DNA of 51,994 nucleotides from Planctomycetota bacterium (GTDB taxonomy: Bacteria > Planctomycetota > J058 > JAJDCP01), in assembly GCA_029260765.1 (NCBI GenBank), contig JAJDCP010000184.1, positions 1-51,994 on the forward strand, given 5' to 3'. The translations under genes were made by a program, and so were the position numbers. Shown one piece after another: positions 37,495 to 46,096 of this stretch. How positions within the stretch are numbered: position 1 is the stretch's first letter; every line of letters starts with the position of its first letter. The notes below the pieces were generated by a model, which worked only from the letters and a program-made list of their open reading frames with translations, was not told where the DNA came from and made no database searches.

Positions 37495-38907
37495 TTACGG
37501 GGATCGTGGTCGGCCGCGGGTCCTGAGGCCGTACCTCCGGACGAGGCGTCCTAGACTGTGCCGGCTGGGAAGGCCGAGCTCCTTCCAGGCCCGCGCCTGG
37601 ATCCCCTCGTGGCGGTCGAGCACCGACTGGATGCGCTCGGGGCTGAGATCCGGACTGGCGACCGCAGGCAACGCGACCGGCTCGGGCCCGGGCGGCGCCG
37701 CGAGGAAATTCCCCCGGCTCCGATCGACCGCCTCCCAGAGGGCCCGCTCGAGCTCGCGGACGTGGGTCGAATAGCGTCGCTGGACGAGACCCCGGACCAG
37801 GGCCGGGTCGAGGCGAGGATGTGCGCCGGCGAAGAAACGCTCTGCGACGGACGGGTCCTCGTCCGCCATGCGGCGTAGCAGGTGGCATGCGATGAGCGGG
37901 ATGTCTTCGGCCCTCTCTTCGAGACCCGGCATCTCGATGCGCAGCGCAAAGCGTGCCAGGAAGTCGCTCTTGAGGGCCGTCAACGGACGGTTCGTGGCTC
38001 CGATGCAGCGGAACGACGCCTGGCGCGCACGGGAATCGCCGAGCCGTTGGTACTCTCCGCCGTCGAGCAGGCGCAGGAAGTGGACCTGGAGGCGTTCCGG
38101 AAGCTCCCCGATCTCGTCGAGGAACAGAGAGGAGCCGTCGGCCTCGCCGACCAGGCCGATGCGTTCTGGGCTGTTGGAGTTGGGGAAGCCTCGGAGGTTG
38201 CCGAACAGCTCTGCGTCGACGAGGGTCTCGGGAATGGTCGCGGCATTCCTCGCCACCAGGGGACGCGCGGAGTCGCCGAGCCCATGGATGGCACGGGCGA
38301 CAGCCTCTTTGCCCGTCCCGCTCGGGCCATGGATAAGAACGTGGCCTCTCCTGCGCGCGACCTGCCGGATCCGCCCGCGGAGCTCCCACATGGCCGGGCT
38401 CTCACCGACGAGACCGTGCTCGTCGGCCCTTCCGAAGGGCTGGGCCGGGACGGCGCGCTGGATCTCCAGCAGCCGGGGTCGGTGCGCGACCAGAAAGGTG
38501 AGCTCATCCGCGATCTCGAAGACGTCCCCTGCCTCGAGCTCTGCCTCGTCGCTCTCCCGCCCGTTGACGAGCAGGGCACGTCGGCCGATTCTCTCGATCC
38601 GAAGTCGTTGCGGGCGCTCTCGTTGGATGCGCAGTTGCTCGCGGGAGATGCGCGTGCTTCTCGGCGCGCCCGTTGCCAGCAGCTCGCCGCCGACCTGCCT
38701 CCAGAGTCCGAGGTGCTCTGGGTCGGGTTCCAGCCGCCCCAGACAGCTGCTCTTGCCCTCTGGAGGGGGAATCATTAGCTCGCCGACCCGTTGGGGCTCG
38801 GCCAGGCACCAGAGCACGACAGCCGCGACCGGTGCAGCGCGCGCCCCCGCGTGGAGGTCGGGTGCATCCCATGGGAGGCCGGGTACCTCGCTGGTTGTGT
38901 CGCTCAT
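37495..38907 (-). CDS. FHA-domain sigma54-interaction regulator with altered GAFTGA loop
   Basis: 470 residues. An N-terminal FHA-like domain (about 50-140, with RISREQLRIQ and LLVNGRESD) is followed by an AAA+ module with Walker A GPSGTGKEAVARAIH (near 194) and Walker B LFLDEIGELP (near 263). The C-terminus has a Fis-type helix-turn-helix (AWKELGLPSRHSLGRLVRR). The L1 loop that contacts sigma54, normally GAFTGA after ELFG, reads NLRGFPNSNSPERIGL, so canonical sigma54 activation is uncertain. Such variants occur in myxobacteria. Activation by phosphothreonine binding from the adjacent kinase is inferred. Two sigma54-type promoters in this window are possible targets. Confidence 0.88.
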   Translation of the reverse strand: MSDTTSEVPGLPWDAPDLHAGARAAPVAAVVLWCLAEPQRVGELMIPPPEGKSSCLGRLEPDPEHLGLWRQVGGELLATGAPRSTRISREQLRIQRERPQRLRIERIGRRALLVNGRESDEAELEAGDVFEIADELTFLVAHRPRLLEIQRAVPAQPFGRADEHGLVGESPAMWELRGRIRQVARRRGHVLIHGPSGTGKEAVARAIHGLGDSARPLVARNAATIPETLVDAELFGNLRGFPNSNSPERIGLVGEADGSSLFLDEIGELPERLQVHFLRLLDGGEYQRLGDSRARQASFRCIGATNRPLTALKSDFLARFALRIEMPGLEERAEDIPLIACHLLRRMADEDPSVAERFFAGAHPRLDPALVRGLVQRRYSTHVRELERALWEAVDRSRGNFLAAPPGPEPVALPAVASPDLSPERIQSVLDRHEGIQARAWKELGLPSRHSLGRLVRRYGLRTRGRPRSP

Positions 38908-39114
38908 CGTCCTGCCATCGCGGGACGGAACCTCCAGGCAGAATGGAGCGCCTCTTCGGGGGACCGGTCCGTGTTTCTTTCATGGTTTAGCGCATCTGCG
39001 GCACGACACCAAATGTGTCCAGGGCCGATCGCCTGGCAGGCCGGGCTGGCACTAGAGATCGAGCCCTGGGATGGCCCAAGGCGATGGCGGTCATGCCGGG
39101 AAGCCGCCGCCGGC

Positions 39115-40665
39115 TCAATCCTGCTGCCAGGACACATCGACACCGGCAGGCAGCTCGATGTCTGGCAGACGCGCCGCCGCTCTCCGCAGCGCCTCTTCGG
39201 TACCAGCCAGCTCGATGCAGGCCGCGGGCTGGCCCTGGTCGCGCATCCAGTCGTAGCCCTCGCTCGCGAGCTGAATGGAGGCGACGTGCTGCAGCGGAAC
39301 GACCGCCCCGTCGGGGGTGCTCAGCAGCATGTCCGCGAGGCGCTCCGCGTTATCAGGAGCGAGCGGACCCCATGTGCCCAGCTGGCGACGCACGGCTTCT
39401 GGGCTCAGGCCGAGCATGCGCAGCTTCGCCTCATCGAGCTCGACCCGCAACGCGGGGCGGGACGCCAACCCCAAGACACGGAAGGGCACGAGCCCGCCGT
39501 CGGAAGTCAGCTCTATCTGCAGATGGCGCAGCGCAAAGCCGAGCGCTTCCCGCTCCGGAGCCCTGATCGTGACCCGCGCGAGGCGGGCGGCGTCGCTCAT
39601 CACATAGCCGGGAAACCGCGTGTACGCGCTCTCGAAGGCCTTGGTGTCCGGCGCTGCGAAGCGCACCTCGGTCTGCCCTGCCCGCTGGATCAACAGCCAG
39701 GGCTGGCCGTCCTCAAGGTTCTCGGCCAATTCGCTGAATGCCTGCTCGGCGGTCCGCATGAGTGGGCTGCAGCGGCCCCAACAGCCGAACGCGAGCCCGG
39801 GGAGCTCAGGGCCGAGGCCGCGCAGACCATAGACCGCTCCGCTGATGGCTTCCAGAGCGGCCTCGAAGGCGCGCAGCGACGTGAGCAGCGCCGGCGCAAC
39901 TTCCTCGCCTTCGCCGGGGACGACGCCGAGCCAGACCGCGGCGCGCCCATCGAACGCGACCCGTCCGCGGGCTTCCCGGGAGGCCCGAAGCTCACCGACA
40001 TCGCGCAACAGGACGCGCGCATCCGCACGCACGGTGAGCACCAGGTCTTCGACCTCCAGTGCATTCGGCTCCAGGTCGAGCAGGAGCTCTTCGCCACGCA
40101 GCATGCTTCCCTGCTGCACGACCATCCCTGCCTCCCCGAGCGCCCGCTGCACGTCGTCGATGCTGAGGCCGAAAGCAGCCAGCCGCGTCAAGTCCAGCGC
40201 GACCCGCAGGCGCTCGACGGAGGTGCCCGCGAGCTCGATGCCGCCGACCCCTGGCTGGCGGGCCAGCTCCTGGGCCAGGGACGTGCACCAGATGCTGAGC
40301 GCGACCCTCGCGGACTCAGGGGCACAGACCAGCAGCTCGATGGCGGGGGCGGCGGGCTCTCCCGCGAGATACGAAACCGAGACCTCGTCAGGAAGAGCCT
40401 CGAGCGCCTCGCGCAACGCGTCCATCTGGAACGGGAGCTCCCCGCCGAGCTCGATGCGCAGCTCGGCTTCGCCGGGGCGGATCCGGACAGTGCAGCGACG
40501 CACGGCGGTGTGCGCGAGCAGCGCTCGCTCGAGGGGAAGGACCGCGGCCGCCTCGAGCTCCTCGACGCTGAAGCCCTGGGCATCGAGGCGCATCGTGAAG
40601 GTTTCCGGGCCGTCCGCCGCACACACGGCAGCGAGCAACAGGCAGATCGTCCAGCGAGGGAACAT
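39115..40665 (-). CDS. Secreted RND porter-domain-like protein without membrane helices
   Basis: 516 residues from ATG 40665, with TGGAG upstream and a signal peptide (ICLLLAAVCAADG). The sequence follows the periplasmic porter domains of RND efflux pumps: PGVGGIELAGTSVERLRVAL and LSIDDVQRAL in the first half, RPALRVELDEAKLRMLGL, LSPEAVRRQL and VPLQHVASIQ in the second. Intact AcrB-type proteins have 12 transmembrane helices and about 1030 residues; none of those helices is present. The two halves appear fused directly. It cannot pump by proton transfer. It could be a soluble binding protein or a decayed derivative; the open frame and signal peptide argue for a functional gene. Confidence 0.75.
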   Translation of the reverse strand: MFPRWTICLLLAAVCAADGPETFTMRLDAQGFSVEELEAAAVLPLERALLAHTAVRRCTVRIRPGEAELRIELGGELPFQMDALREALEALPDEVSVSYLAGEPAAPAIELLVCAPESARVALSIWCTSLAQELARQPGVGGIELAGTSVERLRVALDLTRLAAFGLSIDDVQRALGEAGMVVQQGSMLRGEELLLDLEPNALEVEDLVLTVRADARVLLRDVGELRASREARGRVAFDGRAAVWLGVVPGEGEEVAPALLTSLRAFEAALEAISGAVYGLRGLGPELPGLAFGCWGRCSPLMRTAEQAFSELAENLEDGQPWLLIQRAGQTEVRFAAPDTKAFESAYTRFPGYVMSDAARLARVTIRAPEREALGFALRHLQIELTSDGGLVPFRVLGLASRPALRVELDEAKLRMLGLSPEAVRRQLGTWGPLAPDNAERLADMLLSTPDGAVVPLQHVASIQLASEGYDWMRDQGQPAACIELAGTEEALRRAAARLPDIELPAGVDVSWQQD

Positions 40666-40758
40666 CGCGGAGGCTCCAGGTGGTGCAGACAGACCAACGA
40701 TCATAGCGATCCCGCGCTCGGAGAGCCATCGGCGCTCGCTGGGTGGCTCCACTAGGGG

Positions 40759-42552
40759 CTAGAGCGCGTCCAGTTGCTCCCGGATCTCGTCGTCGGGCAT
40801 GCCGATGCCCCGCATCATGACGATGTCGTTGGCGCGCAGCGGGAAGTCGGCGAGCAGCGCATCCTCTTCCACGGCAGCCGCCCCGCCATGGAGGTTTGCG
40901 GCGACCGTGGCGCGGAAGCCGTGGGCGACCATCGAGAGCACCTCACGCCGCAGCTCTGCGTCGCTCTTGAGCGGATGGAAGACCCATGCCACACCCTGCC
41001 CGGGCAGCGGCTCGAACTGATCGACCAGATCATGGTTGGCCAGCCTGAACTCTTCCCCGCCCTCGATTTCATCTTCCCAGGTATCCCCCAGCAGATCGAA
41101 TTGCGCCTGCGCGCGCACTTTCCAATCGGGGTCTACCAGTCGCATCAGCAGCACACACAGAGCGTCGACCGAGAAGCTGTGCTGCAAGGGGGCGTTGAGC
41201 GCCGACTGCACTTCCAGGTTGCGCCACTCGGGAGGCGTGAGCATCCAGTAGCCGATGGTCCGCCAGTTGGCGATCGCGTCGAGCAGCTCACACTGGCCTC
41301 CCTGGCTCTCGCGGCGGATGATCAGCCAGGAGTGGTTGGCCAGAGTGACGTGCCAGAGTCCCCGAGACAACGCGCGCAGGCTGGCCGTCAGGCCCTCAAA
41401 GCAGGCGCTGATGTAGTCCTGGTCGAGGGCTTCGTAGTGGGCTTTCCACAGACCCACGGGCCAGCGGGCTCCCACGCATGCCAGGGGGACACTGCTGAAC
41501 GGGTCGGTCAGGCGCAACGCCGTCACGTGGCAGATGTCCAGCGTCCGCGGCACAGGCCGGGGTTCATATTGGAAGTTCAATGCGTCCGCGTTGTGCCGCG
41601 CGAGACAACCGCCGCCTCCCCCTTCGTAGGTCAGGATCATGAACCCCAGGTCGAAGCTGCATTCCTGCAAGCTGCCAACGCCGATCGGGGCAGGCCAGCC
41701 ATGGTCTGGCGTCAATGCCTGGTAGGCCGCGCGGAACATCTGCCAGAGCAGGTCTCCGTCTGCGCCTGCCCCGAGCAGGGCGCCGACATCGGCGCAGCAG
41801 GCAGGCCCCGGCATGGCAGGAGGCGGTGCCAGGGCCACGGCCTGACGGCAGGCATCGAGCAACAAGGTGCCCGTGGGCAGCGGGTTCGACTGCCAGGCGA
41901 GCACCCCCGAGAAGCTACCCGCCTTGGTGTGACGGCCTGTCACCCGTTTGACCTCAATGTGCGTGGAGATGGCGCTGGCGTCCGGCGCATCGAGCTTGCG
42001 GTCCCAGCTGCCATCGCCCTTTTTGTCGGTGTGCACGACAACCTGGTAGCTGCCATGGCACAAGCTCAGGTCGCATATGCCCGGAGCGCTGCGGCGGACC
42101 TTGAAGCTGTCCGGTGCGCCTCCGAGCACCTGGGCGTAGACCGGCCCGTGGGCAGGAAAGGCTTCGACTTGCAGCTGCGCAGGGTCGTAGCTGGTGACGC
42201 GGAAAGGTCCTCCTGGTGGATGGGTCACCACCAGGCCCGCGGAGGCCACCGTGGGGTGCCCGTCGAAATCGATGGGATCGGGTACGGGCACTCCTCGCTG
42301 CCGGCGCACCTGCGCGCGGGTCAGGATGGACTCGGCCTGGTGGGGCAGCGCCTGGAGCGGGCAGCGGGCGATGACGTCGCGGTAGGGCTTGCGCTCAAAG
42401 GTCGGGTCACCTGTGCGGATCTTCTGCAGGCACACTCCGCAGGTGCGCCTGGCGTAACAGGGCAGGCAGTAGTCTCCGGGCGCGCTGCAGTAGATGCAGC
42501 GGGCGAGAAAACCCGCGTCGCCGACGTCCTTGGCGCAAGCGCGGCACTTCAC
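40759..42552 (-). CDS. Zinc-ribbon protein coupled to T6SS-type small protein
   Basis: 597 residues from GTG 42552, overlapping the upstream stop (GTGA). The N-terminus has Cys pairs (MKCRACAKD, CIYCSAPGDYCLPCYARRTCGVC) of a zinc-ribbon or treble-clef type. A beta-rich region (about 90-210) and a long domain with SLQECSFDLGFMILTYEGGGGG and WHVTLANHSWLIIRRESQGG follow. No enzyme motif is recognised. Translational coupling to a small protein of VgrG-island type suggests an effector or accessory of a contractile injection system. There is no signal peptide. Confidence 0.65.
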   Translation of the reverse strand: MKCRACAKDVGDAGFLARCIYCSAPGDYCLPCYARRTCGVCLQKIRTGDPTFERKPYRDVIARCPLQALPHQAESILTRAQVRRQRGVPVPDPIDFDGHPTVASAGLVVTHPPGGPFRVTSYDPAQLQVEAFPAHGPVYAQVLGGAPDSFKVRRSAPGICDLSLCHGSYQVVVHTDKKGDGSWDRKLDAPDASAISTHIEVKRVTGRHTKAGSFSGVLAWQSNPLPTGTLLLDACRQAVALAPPPAMPGPACCADVGALLGAGADGDLLWQMFRAAYQALTPDHGWPAPIGVGSLQECSFDLGFMILTYEGGGGGCLARHNADALNFQYEPRPVPRTLDICHVTALRLTDPFSSVPLACVGARWPVGLWKAHYEALDQDYISACFEGLTASLRALSRGLWHVTLANHSWLIIRRESQGGQCELLDAIANWRTIGYWMLTPPEWRNLEVQSALNAPLQHSFSVDALCVLLMRLVDPDWKVRAQAQFDLLGDTWEDEIEGGEEFRLANHDLVDQFEPLPGQGVAWVFHPLKSDAELRREVLSMVAHGFRATVAANLHGGAAAVEEDALLADFPLRANDIVMMRGIGMPDDEIREQLDAL

Positions 42553-42929
42553 GGCGTCGACCTGGTACGCAGCTCTCGCCAGACCGAGCCGGGCACGTGG
42601 TCCATCAAGCTCTCGAGCCGCTCATCGGCGCTCCCTGGCCCCTCGGCGAGTGCGGCGCGGACTTGGGGATGGCTGTCAAAGCCGGGCGCGATCAGGAAGT
42701 CGAGTTGGGAGAAGCGGGCCATGCTCGAGGCGAACTGCAGCCCGAGCGCGCGGGCGCGTTCGAGGCAGCCGCGAACGCGCTCGATGTGCGCGGATTCGGA
42801 GGCGCCTTCGAGCAGCTCGGGAGAGTCTGCCCGCAAGTGTGCGATGATGCGCGCCACGAGGATCGCATCCAAACGCTCCCCGGCGTCCTCAGCCAAGGCT
42901 TCGAGCTGTTGCGTGCGGATGGTCAGCAC
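42549..42929 (-). CDS. Small helical protein of T6SS/VgrG-island type
   Basis: 126 residues. I prefer GTG 42929 (MLTIRTQQLEAL) over ATG 42986 because this matches the usual start of the family, M-x-x-I-R-x-E-Q-M-x-x-L, and GAGGAC lies upstream. The middle region has LDAILVARIIAHLRAD and the end has DERLESLMDHVPGSVWREL. Members of this helical family sit beside VgrG, DUF4123 or effector genes in many Proteobacteria. The role is unknown (adaptor or immunity). The stop overlaps the start of the 597-residue gene. Confidence 0.6.
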   Translation of the reverse strand: MLTIRTQQLEALAEDAGERLDAILVARIIAHLRADSPELLEGASESAHIERVRGCLERARALGLQFASSMARFSQLDFLIAPGFDSHPQVRAALAEGPGSADERLESLMDHVPGSVWRELRTRSTP

Positions 42930-43162
42930 TGCCTTGTCCTCGCCAGGATATGCTTGGAGGTTAGGTACAGCAGCACCCGGGGGCAAGTGTCTCTGGTGTG
43001 AAAACTCTCAAGCCAGGCGGTGCTGTACGTCGTCAGGAATATGATGAGCGGGCAGGCCGCACCAACTGCTCGCGCGAGCTCACGCTCTCAAGCTTCTGCT
43101 GCGAAGCGGGCCCGTCAGGCGGTAGTTTGCCGACATAGAGCCGTTTCCACGAGAGGCCGGCG

Positions 43163-43576
43163 ATGAAGAGATTCCAAGCCGAGAGCGAAAGAATGGGCCT
43201 GATCGTGGCCAGCTTGATTCTGCTGCCTGCGGTGTTGGCCTGCGGAGGTTACGAAGCATGGATCTCTTGGCGCCTGCAGACCTCCGGTGAGCTGGTGGTT
43301 GGTGAGGTGCACAACGTCCAGCTCGACTCCTTCTCGGTCCGTATTCCTCAGCAATCTGAGCTGATCTCCATCTACGCCCGCGTCCACTATCGGAAAGGGG
43401 ACCGCGTGCAGTTCTGGTGGGTTCCCGGAGATCCCAGCACGGCCCGCCTGAGTATCTGGTCGACCGGCACGTTGTTGGCTGGGGCCTTCGTGTTGGCTGT
43501 TTTCGGCCTCCATGTGGTTGCTTGGCTTCGAGTGCGCAGCTTCCGACGCAAGCGTGCGGCCAGCCGACGATGTTGA
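43163..43576 (+). CDS. DUF3592-like membrane protein
   Basis: 137 residues, with GAGAGG before ATG 43163. Two helices (about 12-34 and 97-118) flank an extracytoplasmic beta-rich loop containing TSGELVVGEVHNVQL, ARVHYRKGDRVQFWWVPGDP. This is the DUF3592 layout. The function is unknown. It is divergent from the 42929 operon and convergent with the serpin gene. Confidence 0.7.
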   Translation: MKRFQAESERMGLIVASLILLPAVLACGGYEAWISWRLQTSGELVVGEVHNVQLDSFSVRIPQQSELISIYARVHYRKGDRVQFWWVPGDPSTARLSIWSTGTLLAGAFVLAVFGLHVVAWLRVRSFRRKRAASRRC

Positions 43577-43631
43577 GAGGGCGAAGGACATTCCCTACCC
43601 AGGAGGAAGCGCCAACAAGCTCAGGCTTCCA

Positions 43632-45098
43632 TCAAGAGCGGGGATCCAGCATCCTTCCCAGGAAGAGGACCGCACCGGTCTCTTGGTGGGTGATCAAAAA
43701 CATGAAGGGCCGGTCGAGAGTCAGCTCGAGCTCTTGCAGTTCCGTGCTGGCAGACATCCAGCGCACCGCCGTAGCGGCAGAGGCTTCGGTGCCCTGCTCA
43801 TCGACATCGATACGGCACTGCTGCAGCAGGTCGCCCAAGGAGGCCTGGCCAGGATCGAGAGCGCGCGAGAAGTCCGCATCGGCAGGCTGAAAGGCGTAGG
43901 TGACTCCCAGGGCACGCAGACCCGATACGAGGTCATGGCGTTGGTCGATGGAAAACCTGGGTAGAGCCAGCGTGACTTCTGGGTCGCCGTGCAGCCCGTC
44001 GACGATGCCCCGCAGGCTCTCACCGTCGAGGTTGGCTTCGAACGCGCGGAAATCTCCCGTGGGCAAGATCACGATCATTCCGTAGGGGCCGCGGTATGTG
44101 ATCTCTACAGCCGTGTAGCTCGCATTGCCGTTCCAGCGGTAGTGCTGTTTCTGGCGCATCAGGGGCACCTCGACCTGGTTGCCGTCCAGCAACTCAAAGG
44201 AGGCCGTCTCGGTCTGCGCCGTGTCGAAGAGGTTGTGCCAGGCTCCACGAAAGTAGAGCGCTGAGACCAGCATCAGGGAAGTCTCTGCCAGGGACTCGGT
44301 CGCGGGCAACAGCTGTGGAATGCTGCCCGCGGTGGCGTCGGAGACCCAGCCGTTGATCCGCCGTCGCGTGCCCACGGGGTCGGTGCTGAAGTCCGTCGTT
44401 TCGGCGCCGCCGCCGTAGTTCTCGGCCAACGACTGAAGAAACGCGGGGTGCACGGTCTTGCCGCGGTCGATCCACAAACGCTCTGCCGAGCTGGCGAAGG
44501 CGTCGTGGGGACTGTATCGGAACTTGGGATCTCTAAAGAACACCTGCCAGTCCAGGGCGTTGTGCGCGACAAGTCTTGAGGGATCGAGGGCCTCGACACC
44601 CAAGACGCCCGCGAGCTGCTCCTGCGTCTCGCCGCTCGCACCAGCAGCTGTGATCGCCAGGGCTTTGTATAGGCTCCACGGCGCGAAGACCAGGTTCTGG
44701 TCAGCGGCGCCGCACAGGGTGTGGTAGAGGCGTACCGCGAAGTTGGCCTGGTCCCGTAGCAGGGCAGCCTGCGACGCGCTGTCGGCGGCAGGTCGTATGC
44801 GCGGGGGTTGGAAGGACTTGGAGATCGGCGGCGGATAGGGCGTGAACGGGCGCTCCGCGGACGGGGGCTTTGCGAACGAGGGTACCACGAGCGGGGGCGC
44901 GGGCGTCGGTGCGGGGGCCAGCTCTTCTGGCTGCGTGGCTGCGGGGGACTCGCCGCAGCCAGCGAGCAGGGCGAGGCCGAGCAACAGGGCAGGGCAGCCG
45001 CTGAAGATGCGGAGCAACCGCCTGACGGTTCTGGCCGCCTGCTCGCGGTCGGTCGGAAACGGGCAGGCGGGTCCGCCCTGGATCTCGCAGTCGGTCAT
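43632..45098 (-). CDS. Serpin-family protease inhibitor, lipoprotein
   Basis: 488 residues. ATG 45098 has AGGGAGG 7 bases upstream; the open frame further upstream is not coding. The signal sequence ends in a lipobox, LLAGC (near residue 48), and a Pro-rich linker follows. The serpin fold starts near residue 115 (NFAVRLYHTL, NLVFAPWSLYKALAITAAGA) and ends with RPFMFLITHQETGAVLFLGRM. The hinge DEQGTEASAATA carries small residues at P12-P9, as in inhibitory serpins. Counting from P17 Glu puts P1-P1' near Ala-Ser (uncertain by one or two residues), which would suit elastase-like proteases. It is expected on the cell surface or in the periplasm. Confidence 0.93.
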   Translation of the reverse strand: MTDCEIQGGPACPFPTDREQAARTVRRLLRIFSGCPALLLGLALLAGCGESPAATQPEELAPAPTPAPPLVVPSFAKPPSAERPFTPYPPPISKSFQPPRIRPAADSASQAALLRDQANFAVRLYHTLCGAADQNLVFAPWSLYKALAITAAGASGETQEQLAGVLGVEALDPSRLVAHNALDWQVFFRDPKFRYSPHDAFASSAERLWIDRGKTVHPAFLQSLAENYGGGAETTDFSTDPVGTRRRINGWVSDATAGSIPQLLPATESLAETSLMLVSALYFRGAWHNLFDTAQTETASFELLDGNQVEVPLMRQKQHYRWNGNASYTAVEITYRGPYGMIVILPTGDFRAFEANLDGESLRGIVDGLHGDPEVTLALPRFSIDQRHDLVSGLRALGVTYAFQPADADFSRALDPGQASLGDLLQQCRIDVDEQGTEASAATAVRWMSASTELQELELTLDRPFMFLITHQETGAVLFLGRMLDPRS

Positions 45099-45368
45099 CG
45101 AAAACCTCCCTGGTGGGCGCGATCCCTCGCGCGTTGTTTGCAGCGGGAATCTCCGTCGGGACTGGCCGCTGGGGAGAAAAAATCGCGGTTTTTGTAGGTT
45201 CCGATGGCCACTGCAGGGAACGCCCGTGGATTCGTGGTGGCCCGAACGAGCGGGCGCCCTCGCATGCACAGCTTGCACAGCGCTCACCATGTGCAGATCC
45301 GCCGGCCGAAGCGCTTGCCAGCACACGCATTCCTTGGTCTCGAACCCTTGGATTTCGCCTGGTTGATC
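45099..45368. other. Divergent promoter region between serpin and repeat-protein operon
   Basis: No gene is supported in these bases. An AT-rich near-palindrome lies at 45176-45195 (AAAAATCGCGGTTTTT) and may be part of a promoter or regulator site. The sigma54-type promoter for the plus-strand operon starts at its right end. Confidence 0.45.
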
Positions 45369-45383
45369 TGGCACGCCTATTGC
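45369..45383 (+). promoter_or_regulatory. Sigma54-type promoter
   Basis: TGGCACGCCTATTGC matches the -24/-12 consensus TGGCACG-N4-TTGC at every conserved position with correct spacing, preceded by C. It ends 31 bp before ATG 45415, with GGAGGA (about 45401-45406) as the ribosome binding site between them. Confidence 0.78.
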
Positions 45384-45414
45384 GCTGTCTGTGGCATACG
45401 CCGGAGGAACCGCG

Positions 45415-45777
45415 ATGTCTCGTTCCTATGAAATCCAAGCTGGGAAGCTCGCTCGCCAACGGGTCGACTCCCGCGACATCGCTGAGGGGCCGGGCGTAGA
45501 CGCGCATTCGCTGCGGATCTCGAGCGTGCGGCCTCGCGTAAACACTTCCTCGCAATTGATTGCCAGCGTGCGGCCGCGTGTAGACGCTTCCTCGCTGGTG
45601 GTAGCCAGTTTCCGCCCGCGTGTGGACTCTACCTCACTGGTGGTAGCCAGTGTGCGGCCGCGTGTAGACGCTACCTCGCTGGTGGTAGCCAGTGTGCGGC
45701 CGCGGATCAGTGCAGCCTCGTTGGTGATCGAAAGCGTGCGGCCGATGGTGGTCTTTCTGGCCGTCTCGAGTCGCTGA
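45415..45777 (+). CDS. 14-residue tandem-repeat protein
   Basis: 120 residues, with GGAGGA before ATG 45415. After a 36-residue leader, a 14-residue unit, SVRPRVDATSLVVA, repeats about five and a half times with variants (SFRPRVDSTSLVVA, SVRPRISAASLVIE). The alternation of polar and small hydrophobic residues, with Pro at a fixed place, fits a beta-solenoid or fibre. There is no signal peptide and no Cys. The gene is first in a three-gene operon under a sigma54-type promoter. A structural, spike or fibre role in a secretion machine is inferred. Confidence 0.75.
   Translation: MSRSYEIQAGKLARQRVDSRDIAEGPGVDAHSLRISSVRPRVNTSSQLIASVRPRVDASSLVVASFRPRVDSTSLVVASVRPRVDATSLVVASVRPRISAASLVIESVRPMVVFLAVSSR
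45523..45755 (+). repeat. 42-bp tandem repeat inside the repeat-protein gene
   Basis: Five full units (45523-45564 and so on to 45732) and one partial unit of 42 bp encode the 14-residue repeat. The third and fourth units are most alike at DNA level, indicating recent duplication. Loss or gain of a unit keeps the frame. Confidence 0.9.
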
Positions 45778-45790
45778 ATCGGAGGTCCCC

Positions 45791-46096
45791 ATGCCCAACC
45801 TACGCACCCGCACCGTCGTCTCTCACAGCCGCTCCGGCATACGCCTCCGCACCGGCGAGCACACCCGCGTGGTCGTGCCGACCGGCCAAAGTTTCGTGGA
45901 GCTCGAAGCCCTTGAATTGCGCACCGAACTCCCGCTCGCTGGCTGCGGCTATCTGTTGCGCGGTCCCGGACGCCTTGTACGGGGCGGTGCGCTCGACCGG
46001 AACGGGCGCGCCCGCGTCGAAGTGGTCAGCCCGGGAATCTACTCGGTGCGCTTCCTTCATCTGACCCGTCCATCCACCCTCAAAAGGAGCTCGTGA
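45791..46096 (+). CDS. Small beta-domain protein, paralogue of the 13019-13375 protein
   Basis: 101 residues, ATG 45791, with GGAGG upstream. The segments SGIRLRTGEHTRVVV and LDRNGRARVEVVSPGIYSVR match, in order, TGLKIRSGRRYRITV and DDGTLRVGCVPPGEHRLSF of the protein at 13019-13375. The second segment has the pattern of the C-terminal module of type VI secretion cargo proteins (GxLDxxGxARVxxIPPGxxxVxF). It is second in the sigma54-type operon. The stop overlaps the next start (TGATG region). Confidence 0.7.
   Translation: MPNLRTRTVVSHSRSGIRLRTGEHTRVVVPTGQSFVELEALELRTELPLAGCGYLLRGPGRLVRGGALDRNGRARVEVVSPGIYSVRFLHLTRPSTLKRSS

Noticed and set aside
42930..43060. TGGCTTG followed by TTTT as a sigma54 promoter for the 42929 operon
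   Set aside because: The -12 GC is missing, so the conserved core is not met.
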